Below are positions 52,860-63,500 of a DNA stretch of 64,000 bases, one piece after another; the first letter of the stretch is position 1; every line of letters begins with the position of its first letter. A model generated the notes under the pieces. The model saw only the letters and a list, made by a program, of their open reading frames with translations, had not been told where the DNA came from and searched no databases. The stretch spans positions 132,436,703-132,500,702 of the forward strand of contig NC_085137.1 in assembly GCF_035046485.1 (NCBI RefSeq), given 5' to 3'. Position numbers and translations under genes: made by a program. The DNA is from Aedes albopictus (Eukaryota > Arthropoda > Insecta > Diptera > Culicidae).

Positions 52860-53461
52860 ACCTCATGGCATACGTAGTTTCATATTTACCTTAGTCTCAT
52901 ACTTCCCTTTCTGACTTCATTTTTTATAAATATCTCTCGCTTTGTCAATGATCACGATGAGCGCAGTATATGGGGTGATTTCCGGCGATATTTTTTACAG
53001 ATCCCTAAGAAATGACAACAGTTTTGGCGGGTGCATGCAAACTGCCCGCCCATTCGCCAGCCCGCCCATTCGCCAGACTTTTCCTCAAAGCTGTCTAACA
53101 ACTTTCTTTCAACATTTATTATGCCTCCCTCACCGAGAATTATATTATATTCCTGATGTTTTTAGTAGATGCCTTATACTATCTTAGTGTGTACTTTTGA
53201 ATTGAACTCTAAATTTGTAGAAAATTGCACGAAAAGGTCGTTGTAATGCTTCGGCAGACTTGAGCAATTCCCGACGGAACGTTTGGAACAACTGAACGAA
53301 TACAATTGGAACAAACTGAAAAATCCATGGAACAACTTTTGAAGAAATCCCTGCAGAAATTTCTGAAGTAATTCTAGAAATATTGAATAAGTATCTAAAG
53401 ATATTTCCGAAAGTATCGCTGAAGAAATTTCAGAAAGAATTTCTTAATAAACAGTCATATT
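52860..53461. other. Spacer with degenerate GAAGAAATTTC repeat
   Basis: No gene. A CCCGCCCATTCGCCAG direct duplication sits at 53046-53077. 53330-53450 is the same loose GAAGAAATTT repeat as 6300-6610. Confidence 0.4.
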
Positions 53462-53793
53462 TTAACCCTCAAGAGGATACCTTAAATGAAGGTCCGTTTT
53501 GGGACCCTGGGGTCCATTGGACCCCAACATATATTCTCACGTATCTCGTGATCCTTACTTTTTGAAAGGGTGATGTTTTCAGCAAAGATGTTAGGAAAGT
53601 CAAGGCCTATCTAGTGATGAACAATTTAGTTCGGGAAGTTTCAGCTAGGTGGTGCTAGTGAGCATTGAAAAATGCCCCCGATCTACAGGATATAACGTAC
53701 CTAAACAAGCGGACAAGGACAAGACGTACCGAAACAATAGGGTAAATCGCACTGCTGTAGACGAGTAGACGTATATGTCCAGCGGGTCAAAAG

Positions 53794-53948
53794 GGGTCAT
53801 TCAAATATTACGTAACGCAAAGGAGTGGGAGGTGGTCTTGCGCTGTGTTACGTTTCATTCAAAATTTTCCATACAAAAGTTGTTGCACGGAGAAGGGAGG
53901 AGCCCTTAAGTTGTCAAATTTTGCGTTTCGTAATATTTGAATGAACCC
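53794..53948. mobile_element. 155-bp fold-back MITE (GGGTCATTCAAATATTACG)
   Basis: The ends are inverse for about 20 bp with a mismatch, and a possible 3-bp duplication AAG flanks them. Same overall design as 54474-54612, 58015-58168 and 58434-58605. Confidence 0.65.
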
Positions 53949-54473
53949 AAGAGGAATCAGAGACAAACAGACGTAACACTATTAAAATTTAAATCTCATA
54001 TATTTCAGGAAAAGTTGTTTGGCTGGTCAAGAACTTATAGATTATGGACCGTTTGATTCGATATTCCACCACTAGGCAGTGCTAGATAGCATGCAAATTT
54101 TTTTCTCATAATATCTTAGGATCCTGATTTCTTAGGAAAATGGTGTCTTAGTTGTTGGGTAGGTCAAACATGTTCAGTTGATGAGCCATTTGATACGAAC
54201 TCTCCTATTGGGAGACGCTGGGTGCGGGATGCTTATTATTTATAGAGATGGTGTCTACAGCTGTTATTTGGCAGGACATGGACCTACCGAATATAGACAC
54301 TATAGAATCTACAGACTTGGGGAGAAATAGTTGAATTATGCAAATTTAGAGTGTTTTATAGTGAATTTAGTGTGTACTAATAGAAAATGACGTCACACAA
54401 CCCACAGTCGTTATCGTTTCGTAAATCTCGTTTGGCTAAACGAATTGATAGATCGCTTGGTTAGGGGCCATCC

Positions 54474-54612
54474 ATAAATGGCGTAGCATTTTTTTGACGA
54501 TTTTTGACACCCCCCTTCTCCCCCTATTTTCCCATACCTAATACATGGCTCGTAGCATAATCAGAGACTCTCCCCACCACCCTAAAATGCCACTTCAACT
54601 ATGGACGGCCCC
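54474..54612. mobile_element. 139-bp fold-back MITE with TTA duplication
   Basis: The ends GGGGCCATCCATAAATGGCG and ATGGACGGCCCC are imperfectly inverse, with TTA at 54471-54473 and 54613-54615. A 3-bp TNA duplication suggests PIF/Harbinger. Central CCCCCCTTCTCCCCC tract. Confidence 0.75.
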
Positions 54613-55059
54613 TTACAGTTGTCTGCACCTTGGAAAGCATATGGAATCTATAGTGTCTATATTACAGATTATGGGATATATACAATTATACTTTGATCAT
54701 AATCTACACAATTTTCCACAGCACAGAGATCAGACATCCAAGCTCAGTTTCAAAACTGTGTAAGGAATTAAACGTTCATTTGAAATGGCAACACAAGTGG
54801 CAACATCGTGGTGGCGCTGCTATCCCAATGTTCCCACGCTGTTGTCGGTGGTGAATATAAAACTTATGTAGATATGCGTACTCACCACTAATTGTAGCAA
54901 CTTGCCGCATAGGTGACGCTAGTGTTGTCAACGCTAAAAAAATGAATCCTTGCACAGCTTTCGAGACAATTTTCTATAGGCTTGGATGTCTGTTCTCTGT
55001 GATACAAAATATATTTTCATGAAAAATCGAATAAAATGGAATGTAAATTTCAACGTTTC

Positions 55060-55565
55060 CATCCCGTAACCGGGAGGAACTCCTGGAGAGAAATTCCTGG
55101 AGGAATCCCGAGAGGAGTTCCTGGAGGAATCCTGGAAGAAATTCCTAGGGGAATCTCGAGAGCAACTCCTAGAGGAATCCCGGGAGAAATTCCTGAAAGA
55201 ATCCTGAGAGGAATTCCTGGAGGAATGCCAGGAAGAATTCTTGGAGGAATCCCGGGAGAAATTCGTTGAGAAATACCGGTAAGAATTCCTGGAGAAATCC
55301 CAGGAGGAATTCCTGAAGCAACCCCCGGAGGAATTCCTGAAGAAATCCCAGGAGGAATTTCAAGTTGATTTCCTAGAAAAACTCATGCAGGAAACCCGGG
55401 AGGAAATTCTGGAGAAAACCCGGGAGCAATTCGGAGACAAATTCCTGAAGAGGATTTCGTGGAGGAATCTCGGAAAGCATTTGTAGAAGAATCCTTTTAC
55501 GAATTCCTAGTTGAATCCCTGGTGGAATTCCTGAATGTAGGTGGAATTCCTGATGTAGATATTCA
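55060..55565 (+). repeat. Degenerate GGAGGAATTCCT minisatellite
   Basis: About forty loose copies of a 12-bp unit, often paired as 24 bp, rich in the palindrome GGAATTCC. ORFs (55036-55269 plus, 55169-55363 minus) are translated repeats. Confidence 0.85.
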
Positions 55566-55754
55566 CTTCAAAAGAAGCGTACTTATTTGAGGACGCTTGC
55601 CACTCGGTAATCTAGGATGCTGGGCATATACGAACTAATTAGCGCCATTTTTCAGAAAAACTTTAAAATATTATTTTTTTACCAAATAATCCTTGATGTA
55701 TTGAACACTTTTGCCGAAGACACAAAATTTCTATACATTCCGAATCTCAAGATA

Positions 55755-56878
55755 CTTACCTTACCGGTAAGGCTAAGGCCGGGGTGGCCTCTGCTGTACA
55801 TAGTAGCCGCCTCCATTCCACTCGGTCCATGGCTGTTTGTCTCCAGTTCCGCACTCTGCGTAGGGTCCGCAGATCGTCCTCCACTTGGTCGACCCTTCTT
55901 GTACCGGTCGGATGACTCTCGAGAACCATTTTAGTCGGGTTGCTATCCGACATCCTGATGACGTGACCCGCCCACCGTAGCCTCCCGATTTTCGCGGTAT
56001 GGACGATGGTTGGTTCTCTTAGCAGCTGATGCAGCTCGTGGTTCATTCGCCTTCTCCAAGTCCCGTCTTCCATCTGCACTCCGCCGTAGATGGTACGCAA
56101 CACCTTCCGTTCGAAAACTCCAAGGGCACGTTGGTCCTCTGCACGTAGGGTCCATGTTTCGTGCCCATAGAGGACGACCGGTCTAATCAGCGTTTTGTAG
56201 ATGGTTAACTTCGTGTTACGGCGAACTTTGTTCGATCGTAGAGTTCTGCGGAGTCCAAAGTAAGCACGATTTCCTGCCACAATGCGCCTCTGAATTTCTC
56301 TGCTGGTGTCGTTGTTGGCGGTCACCAGTGAGCCCAAGTACACGAATTCTTCAATCGCCTCGATTTCATCACCCTCGATATGAATTCGGGGTGGCGGGCG
56401 CGGTGATTCCTCCCTGGAGCCCTTTGCCATCATGTACTTTGTCTTCGACACATTAATGACTAATCCGATTAGCTTGGCTTCACTCTTTAGTCGGATGTAC
56501 GTTTCCGCCATCGTCTCAAATTTACGAGCAATAATATCAATATCATCGGCGAAACCAAGCAGCTGAACGGACTTCGTGAAAATCGTCCCACTCGTGTTTA
56601 TCCCCGCTCTCCTTATTACACCCTCTAAAGCAATGTTGAACAGCAAGCACGAAAGACCATCACCTTGCCGTAACCCTCTGCGAGATTCGAAGGGACTCGA
56701 GAGTGCCCCTGATACTCGAACTACGCACATCACTCGATCCATCGTCGCCTTGATCAACCGTATCAGTTTATCCGGGAATCCGTATTCGTGCATAATCTGC
56801 CATAGCTGTTCTCGATCGATTGTATCATACGCCGATTTGAAATCGATGAACAAGTGATGTGTGGGCACGTTGTATTCG
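55755..56878 (-). mobile_element. 5-prime-truncated RTE-type LINE
   Basis: A 14-bp duplication CGAATCTCAAGATA is at 55741-55754 and 56879-56892. The 3-prime end (left) carries CTTACCTTACCGGTAAGG. Truncated in the RT domain. A deleted relative lies at 8983-9186. Confidence 0.92.
55756..56868 (-). CDS. RTE LINE reverse transcriptase, C-terminal part
   Basis: 370 residues without a stop, starting in RT motif A (HLFIDFKSAYDTIDR), with LRQGDGLSCLLFNIALE (B), GFADDIDII (C), EFVYLGSLVT, then the RTE-like C-terminus with RLRWAGHVIRM. The endonuclease and RT fingers are lost by truncation. No RNase H, as usual for RTE. Confidence 0.9.
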   Translation of the reverse strand: MPTHHLFIDFKSAYDTIDREQLWQIMHEYGFPDKLIRLIKATMDRVMCVVRVSGALSSPFESRRGLRQGDGLSCLLFNIALEGVIRRAGINTSGTIFTKSVQLLGFADDIDIIARKFETMAETYIRLKSEAKLIGLVINVSKTKYMMAKGSREESPRPPPRIHIEGDEIEAIEEFVYLGSLVTANNDTSREIQRRIVAGNRAYFGLRRTLRSNKVRRNTKLTIYKTLIRPVVLYGHETWTLRAEDQRALGVFERKVLRTIYGGVQMEDGTWRRRMNHELHQLLREPTIVHTAKIGRLRWAGHVIRMSDSNPTKMVLESHPTGTRRVDQVEDDLRTLRRVRNWRQTAMDRVEWRRLLCTAEATPALALPVR

Positions 56879-57294
56879 CGAATCTCAAGATATTCAAGCT
56901 AAATTTAACTTTCAATCCATAATTTTGATAAACAATAGCGCCACCTACTGGGCTAATTCCAATTCAATTTGTTCGTCACAAGATTGCCCTTGGTCTATTG
57001 AACAATATTGTCGAAGACAGCATTATTCTAGGAAGTGACGATCACAAGATATAATCATTCGTGTCGTGGGGTCCAATGGACCCCAGGGGACCAAAATCGC
57101 CCGGTTCAACTTTGACATAAAAAATAATCTATAGTACGCCATAAAATATTTGTTATTTTTGCACAAATAACTCATCGTGGTGTAGTTTGAAGGTACTGTG
57201 AAAACGGGACCGATGTGTCAATCCAAACTTTTTTGCGACCACTTCAAAGTGGCTCTGGGGTCCAATGGACCCCAGGTATCCATTAGAGGGTTAA

Positions 57295-58424
57295 GCATCC
57301 ATAGGTGGATTTTCTGAGGAAATCCCAGGACTTTATTTCAAGTTCAGTTTTTGTATTGTATTTCTCAAATGCATTACTAATTTCAAAATTTAATTGGTCG
57401 CATATGTTCAAATGTTTAGCTAAATTTTCATCGTTTTTGTCTTTTTCGTAAATTTTGTGGGCATTTTGTTTGTGATTTTTCAAATTTTTGATTTGTTGAT
57501 TGAACTAGATTGGGTACTTTGAATTTATACGACGACGTTTCGCTTTTATTGGAGTTTCTTGCCCGATCCAAAATTTTGTAGAATTCATGTTCAGCAGATT
57601 CGACATTTCCTTCATTCCTAAGAATAGTTTGCCAATCTACACTATTTAATTTACATTTAATGTTTTCGTATTTCGCTAATTTCTATTCAAGCACTTCCTC
57701 GTACTCACAGTTGTTGGGAATTTTGTGCTCATGTATGAACAGAGAAAATTCGACTGCTGTGTGGAAAGCATCATTTTTCCATAATGGAGACAATGATTCG
57801 CTAACACAGAAGTCGTCAAAGATAACGAATATAAAGTCTAACGAATATAAAGTCAAGGTAGCAATTTTGGCGATTTTTAATGTGATTAACTTGGTTTTGA
57901 CCTAAATTTGCAGTTGTGTCAAAAATATATTGCAAGGTTTCATTCTCCCCAACGACTGGGAGTAAAATACTTTCATTTTCAGAGTCCAGAATGAAATCAG
58001 CATTACGTTGGAAAGGGGTCATCCATTAAGTACGTCACGGTCCTAGGGGCGAGGGGGGGTTTGTGAAAGTGTGACAAGCAATGTATTAAGTATTGAAAAA
58101 ACCTTCATACGGGGGAGGGGGCGTCGAAAATTCCCAATTTTAGCGTGACGTACTTAATGGATGCTCCCAAAGTGGAAAATACACTGATGCGAAAATATGT
58201 GTTTCACCTGCTATGTGAGATTTCACCCGGACATGCTCGATTTTTTTAAATTTAGATGTGTTAATGATTTCTGAATAAGTATTTAAATTACAGTCAGATT
58301 GAAGATTACCGGCTAAAGAAATAATAATAGTTACCGGCTCCACTTCTATTTCTTCCAAGGAAGAAAGCGTCCTTACTTCAGAAATTTTCGTTTCGGCAGG
58401 GGCGAGTAGAATTACGTGCTGCTG
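57295..58424 (-). pseudogene. Probable LINE endonuclease relic
   Basis: Minus-strand segments such as ETHIFASVYFP (near 58170-58195), NCYLDFIF (near 57850) and KLNSVDWQTILRNEG (near 57600) resemble parts of a Jockey-like endonuclease region in the right order. Frames are broken and a MITE (58015-58168) is inserted. Identification is tentative. Confidence 0.35.
58015..58168. mobile_element. 154-bp fold-back MITE (GGGGTCATCCATTAAGTACG)
   Basis: The ends are inverse for about 25 bp with two mismatches. AAA flanks both sides. G-run centre. Inserted in the LINE relic. Confidence 0.7.
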
Positions 58425-59230
58425 AAGTGCTGAGGGGCTGTTCATAAACCACGTAGACCAAAATTTGGCCATCTCAGACCCCCCCCCCCCCTCCCCCCTC
58501 GTCGACTGTTGTCCATACAAAAATTTTGAAATTTGTATGGAGCGTAGACTTTGGTTAGACCCCCTCCCTCCCCCCAAAAAGTCTACGTGGTTTATGAACG
58601 GCCCCTGATTACACTCCGCACATAAGAGCAAAGATTTCGGCCTAAAAAACGGTGCAGTGTCTACCAAGTGAATAAGACTGATGTAGCCTTAGATCACGAG
58701 AATAAACACCAGCACCTGCTCGACCTTCGAGAATGGAGCCACCAGTGTAACATAATTCTGGAGATATTCACATCAAAAGGACTGTCCTATTTATAGGACG
58801 CTGGGCGTTCGGGGAATCTGTCCTATAAATAGGACGCTGGGCGGATATGGGTTGAAGGCACCCTCGATATCTAAGAAAACAAGCAGGATTGCTTTTGAGC
58901 TAACACCTTCTCGATATCGTAAGCAACCTTGTGCAAAAGAGTCACAGTGGACTTACCTGATTGGTAGGCATGTTGGTTCACATGAAGAGGCACGAATGTG
59001 ATGATCCACATGCATTTCAAAAGAAAAGAAGTTAAACTGATAGGCCTGAAACTCTTTGCTTCTTCATACCCCGTAGTAAAAATGCAAACAAGTAGTATTT
59101 TTAAAACATGTTTGAAATAATCAAATCCTTTCTGAAGCAAAATAGGATAAATCCCATCTGTCTCGAAGATTTGAAAGGATCAAAGCTATTTAGTGCCCAC
59201 TCAATCGGGTCTAAGCCAGAGAATCATAAC
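58370..59230 (-). pseudogene. LINE A-family fragment (RT and RNase H pieces)
   Basis: 59140-58865 encodes LQKGFDYFKHVLK, AKSFRPISLTSFLLKC and VNQHAYQSGKSTVTLLHK, near-identical to LINE A RT. 58745-58610 and 58425-58410 match the LINE A RNase H DNA. The central RT and much else is deleted. A TGA-flanked MITE (58434-58605) splits the RNase H part. Confidence 0.85.
58434..58605. mobile_element. 172-bp fold-back MITE with TGA duplication
   Basis: The ends GGGGCTGTTCATAAACCACG and the inverse (one mismatch), with TGA at 58431-58433 and 58606-58608. Comparison with the uninterrupted LINE A RNase H sequence at 51519-51540 confirms the empty site, one TGAT(T/G). A 3-bp TNA duplication suggests PIF/Harbinger. 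Poly-C and poly-G tracts inside. Confidence 0.88.
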
Positions 59231-59517
59231 TACAAGAAAAGACATCAGGTTCATTCGAAGATGTAATTTGCACACATCCATTATCTGTACAAGTTGGGGC
59301 AAAAGATAAACGTCGCGCCTTCTTCGCCGTTTGTTTGTGCCTCTTTCATCCAACAATTATCTTCTCTGACGTTGTCAATTCTTACCTGGTTTTAAACATT
59401 CAACAATTGTTTTAAAAACTTTGAATAGTTGAAGTTTCAAAAAAAAAACTAAGTCTATTCTTTCTTGGGAGAGCTAGCATTACAGTTTGGTGTAGGTAGG
59501 GAAGCTGTAAGAAAGAA
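59231..59517. other. Spacer
   Basis: No gene. GGCGCGACG/CGTCGCGCC words at 59311-59325 and 63708-63716 may mark a shared repeat. Confidence 0.35.
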
Positions 59518-59635
59518 AAGCTGTTTTAATTATAAGTAACACAATCTTCTTAATCACAAATCGAGTTTTATTATTTATTTAAATTTAATTTAATGTGATC
59601 AAGAAGACTGCATTGCCGATAAATCAAAACAGCTA
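59518..59635. repeat. Imperfect fold-back around AGCTGTTTTNATT
   Basis: AGCTGTTTTAATTAT...TCTTCTTAATCACA and the inverse AAACAGCT end form arms of about 42 bp with mismatches. It abuts the TAGACTG copy B. Confidence 0.6.
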
Positions 59636-59637
59636 TA

Positions 59638-60727
59638 TAGACTGTTTCAGAAATTATAAATACACTTTGTTTATTAAATTAAATGATTTTTTCTAATGAT
59701 TTTTACCAACTTCTTTCAGCGTATAGCATATTGTACTCCATATTTTTATATTTCCTTTCAATTGTCTTGATATTTTAAAGAACAGTCGAATTCTCTAACA
59801 AATAACTTAATTTTTCAAATTTGCATTTGCACAAAGGTGTTTTTTAATGATTTCAACATTATTTATCACTAAATACCAAATATTATCTAAATTTTTATCA
59901 CATTCGCTTTCTCAGCAAGTTGTCTAGGGAATGTCTTGATCAAAATTTGGGAAAAATCGATAAATGTATTTCCACAACATTTTTTCGGAGATTAAGTTTC
60001 TTATTTTTCAAGGTTTTCTATGGAACATTAGAACTACCACACAGTTTCTTAGCTTTCCTGAACGCATTTAATCTAAGCAAACTTATTTTTTCAGCTCATT
60101 CGATCCTTCAGATGGCAAAGGTTCTCATACCATAAAAATGAATGCAGTGAGCAGTAATTAAGACATTCGTTTGCTTAACGTTTGTTGCTACTGGTTTTGT
60201 AGAGAAATTTGAAACAAAAAAAAATATATTGAGAAGGCCCGTAATGGTGGTTCTTGATCAAATATTCCAGTAAAAATTACTCTTATCAATCGAGAAATAT
60301 CTTTTATTATCGATACAGTAATTTTTATTGTGTTTGGAAATTAAATATTTTATCTGTGAGATTTTTTTCTTTTCTACTATGCTACATTTTTTGACCACTT
60401 TGTGCAATTTCAAATTTCAATCATCTAGTTTACAGAGCTTATAAATACACTAGCGATCAACTGCCATTTCAATTTGAGCACAATATCCAAAAAAGTTTCT
60501 TCTAGCTCTTATAGTAAACACACTAACGAAGCAAATAATACCAATTTTGTTGATTTTTCTGGTAAGAGTTAAAAAATAGAACTCTTACCAGAAACATCAA
60601 CAAAATTGGTATTATTTGCTTCGTTAGTGTGTTTACTATAAGAGCTAGAAGAAACTTTTTTGGATATTGTGCTCAAATTGAAATGGCAGTTGATCGCTAG
60701 TGTATTTATAATTTCTGAATCAGTCTA
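59638..60727. mobile_element. TA element with TAGACTG ends, copy B (contains a 131-bp palindrome)
   Basis: TA at 59636-59637 and 60728-60729. Same TIRs and aligned body as copy A (9896-13021), but with no mariner. The site where mariner sits in copy A is uninterrupted here (near 60347), giving an empty-site comparison. 1090 bp against 960 bp for copy A without mariner. Confidence 0.85.
60440..60710. repeat. Inverted duplication, 131-bp arms, 9-bp spacer
   Basis: 60440-60570 and 60580-60710 are almost exact inverses. Copy A has only the right-hand sequence, so the left arm is a snap-back duplication of the element's 3-prime part. Confidence 0.92.
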
Positions 60728-60729
60728 TA

Positions 60730-61347
60730 GTAACACAGTCGAACTCTCATCCAAATAGAAAGAAAAGCATTCGCAATATTTCTTTTCATTAGGGGAAGTG
60801 GAAAGTGCCAATCATACGTTGGTAGCATTTATTTCAAGACAAATGTTATCAACTGAAAGACAATCAATTACTGCAGAATCCCTTGAAACGCCAACACGAA
60901 TTTCCACCACTAATAAATCGATTTGCCTTTCCTCGAAAATGGCTGGGAAAACAGTCTTCGGTAATTATGTGATGTAATCATTCACTTGTATCTTTAGGCG
61001 GTAAAGCACCTACACTGTTACACATTTATGAAATACTACTACATGACGTCACACCTGCGTGAGATGGAATGATACCTCCTGCGGTGACCATTTGATATAC
61101 TTTCTCGTACTCACCACATCGGAGCTTTCCGCGGAGAACTCCCACATGAATGCAAATACAATGTCCGGGCAAAATGAACTCCAATGGAAGAGAGCACTGC
61201 GCGTGGTTGAGAGTAGGTACTAGCACTGCCAGCGTAACAAAATCTCTTTTTGGTTAGAGGAATTCAGGGCGAAATGTTAAATGTATCCATTAAAACGAAT
61301 TGGGCAGTGCTATATGAAATAGTAAAATTGTTCTTGTGTGCTTGTGT
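60730..61347. other. Spacer before the microsatellite
   Basis: No gene or repeat recognised. Confidence 0.35.
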
Positions 61348-62220
61348 TATTCTGTTCTTATGTTCTTCTATTCTTCTGTTCTTCTGTTCTTCTGTTCTTC
61401 TGTTCTTCTGTTCTTCTGTTCTTCTGTTCTTCTGTTCTTCTGTTCTTCTGTTCTTCTGTTCTTCTGTTCTTCTGTTCTTCTGTTCTTCTGTTCTTCTGTT
61501 CTTCTGTTCTTCTGTTCTTCTGTTCTTCTGTTCTTCTGTTCTTCTGTTCTTCTGTTCTTCTGTTCTTCTGTTCTTCTGTTCTTCTGTTCTTCTGTTCTTC
61601 TGTTCTTCTGTTCTTCTGTTCTTCTGTTCTTCTGTTCTTCTGTTCTTCTGTTCTTCTGTTCTTCTGTTCTTCTGTTCTTCTGTTCTTCTGTTCTTCTGTT
61701 CTTCTGTTCTTCTGTTCTTCTGTTCTTCTGTTCTTCTGTTCTTCTGTTCTTCTGTTCTTCTGTTCTTCTGTTCTTCTGTTCTTCTGTTCTTCTGTTCTTC
61801 TGTTCTTCTGTTCTTCTGTTCTTCTGTTCTTCTGTTCTTCTGTTCTTCTGTTCTTCTGTTCTTCTGTTCTTCTGTTCTTCTGTTCTTCTGTTCTTCTGTT
61901 CTTCTGTTCTTCTGTTCTTCTGTTCTTCTGTTCTTCTGTTCTTCTGTTCTTCTGTTCTTCTGTTCTTCTGTTCTTCTGTTCTTCTGTTCTTCTGTTCTTC
62001 TGTTCTTCTGTTCTTCTGTTCTTCTGTTCTTCTGTTCTTCTGTTCTTCTGTTCTTCTGTTCTTCTGTTCTTCTGTTCTTCTGTTCTTCTGTTCTTCTGTT
62101 CTTCTGTTCTTCTGTTCTTCTGTTCTTCTGTTCTTCTGTTCTTCTGTTCTTCTGTTCTTCTGTTCTTCTGTTCTTCTGTTCTTCTGTTCTTCTGTTCTTC
62201 TGTTCTTCTGTTTTACTGTT
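61348..62220 (+). repeat. Microsatellite (TTCTTCTG)n, 105 perfect copies
   Basis: 61371-62210 is 840 bp of uninterrupted 8-bp units (105 copies), with decayed units on the left from 61331. Since 8 is not a multiple of 3 and the unit makes no stop, all three plus frames stay open and read the same LLFFCSSV octapeptide. The long ORFs of 295-367 codons here are artefacts. Confidence 0.97.
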
Positions 62221-63344
62221 TCTAATTTAAGAGTGTTTTATATTTTAAACTATCTTATACTATACTTTTTCCACGGTGCATTTCACGCCAATACCCTCTA
62301 CCAATGTAAAGACTCTGGTTCTGTGTGGGTAATTCCAGCAGGGCCCAGCTGCTACCCGGAAAAAATGCAACACCAAGCCAAGCTCCGTAAGCCTTCCTAC
62401 GTGCTTCCATATCTGCTTCCGTACAGGTTCCGTTATTAGGCAATACCATACAGTGCGAAAAGCCCCTCTCCGTCGCGGTGATGACGTCAAGACATGAATA
62501 AGACGGATAGATGCTTTGATCTTTGTCTCTATGACGTGACGAAGTATTGATCGATTGAAAAACAGTGAGCTGTTGCAACACCACTCGCCCATTGGGCGGC
62601 TCAATACAAATTGGGTGTGAAAACGCGGTGGGATGGGTATTCGAGCGATAGCGTACCTATTGATTCCTGGAAGTGAGGCAGTTCGAATTAAATTTCGATG
62701 GATAGGTATCTAAAGTCTACAAATTAGTGCAATGTTTATTGGGAATCGATTTCGTGACGCATGGTGGGTACCGAGGAAAGTGGGAAATAAGCGTCAACAA
62801 ATTTACAGGACTCATTCAATAGACTGACTAAAGGACGTGCGTGGCTCGAGGTTTTGGAAATGAAAACGCTTGAGCGCAATATTTGACGTCAATGGGAGTG
62901 AAATATTTAGTAATTTGAAGGAAAAGTTCACACATTTGGAAAACAACTGCTGTCTTCCAAGTTTTCTATTATACGCCGTCATGGAATCTATAAAGAGCAG
63001 ATGGGCGTTGAACAGCCGTTGACCTCTGAATAAATGTTTGTACATAACTAAACTGCTCCATTCTCGAGTGTCCTTAGAGTAAATAGTTGATCATTTAATT
63101 TTTGGAACCACTTTTTCAGAATTTCTGATGTTCTTCTTAGAATATCTTCTAAAGAAATTCTCTGTTTACTGAATTGAAGGTTTATCTGCTTTTAGAATAT
63201 TCCGAGCTCTGCAAACTGACATGCAACCAAGTAAGCTACATAAACTTACTTTCGTTGGAAACGGTTACGTTGTGCAAGTAACATCAAGTAATATACTTCA
63301 AGACTTCGCATATAATGCTTATATACTAGAAGTTTGTTGCTTGT
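62221..63344. other. Possible single-copy intergenic sequence
   Basis: Balanced composition, no repeat signature. Minus-strand ORFs at 62255-62604 overlap each other and have no recognised domain. I do not call a gene. Confidence 0.35.
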
Positions 63345-63500
63345 AAGGGACCGCCCATAAGTGATGTAGCATTTTAGGGTGTAGGGGGGAGTCCCTGATA
63401 TTGCTATGAACCATATGTATTAGGTTTGGGTAAATAAGCTACGAGGGAAGAGGTGTTGAAAATCGTCTGAAAAAATCTTCGTCATATGTGGATGTTCCCT
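63345..63500. mobile_element. Degenerate fold-back MITE (GGGACCGCCCATAA)
   Basis: AAGGGACCGCCCATAAGTGA and the inverse AAGGGAACATCCACATATGA are loosely inverse, with a GTAGGGGGGAG tract between. Same design as the other GGGG fold-backs but older. No target duplication fixed. Confidence 0.5.

Larger units (their letters stand above)
53466..57290. mobile_element. 3.8-kb TTAA-flanked composite (piggyBac-like MITE with insertions)
   Basis: The ends CCCTCNANNGGATACC and the inverse are flanked by TTAA (53462-53465 and 57291-57294). Both ends next carry the palindrome GGGGTCCATTGGACCCC or its variant; a further copy is near 57072. TTAA plus CCCT ends fit piggyBac. No transposase. The interior holds two small MITEs, a GGAATTCC minisatellite and an RTE LINE, which account for much of its length. 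Confidence 0.6.

Noticed and set aside
61250..62439. Three overlapping ORFs of 295-367 codons rich in LLFFCSSV
   Set aside because: Pure translation of an 8-bp microsatellite in three frames; no protein gene.
62255..62604. Overlapping minus-strand ORFs of 109 and 114 codons
   Set aside because: Two frames open at the same place without any domain; probably chance.
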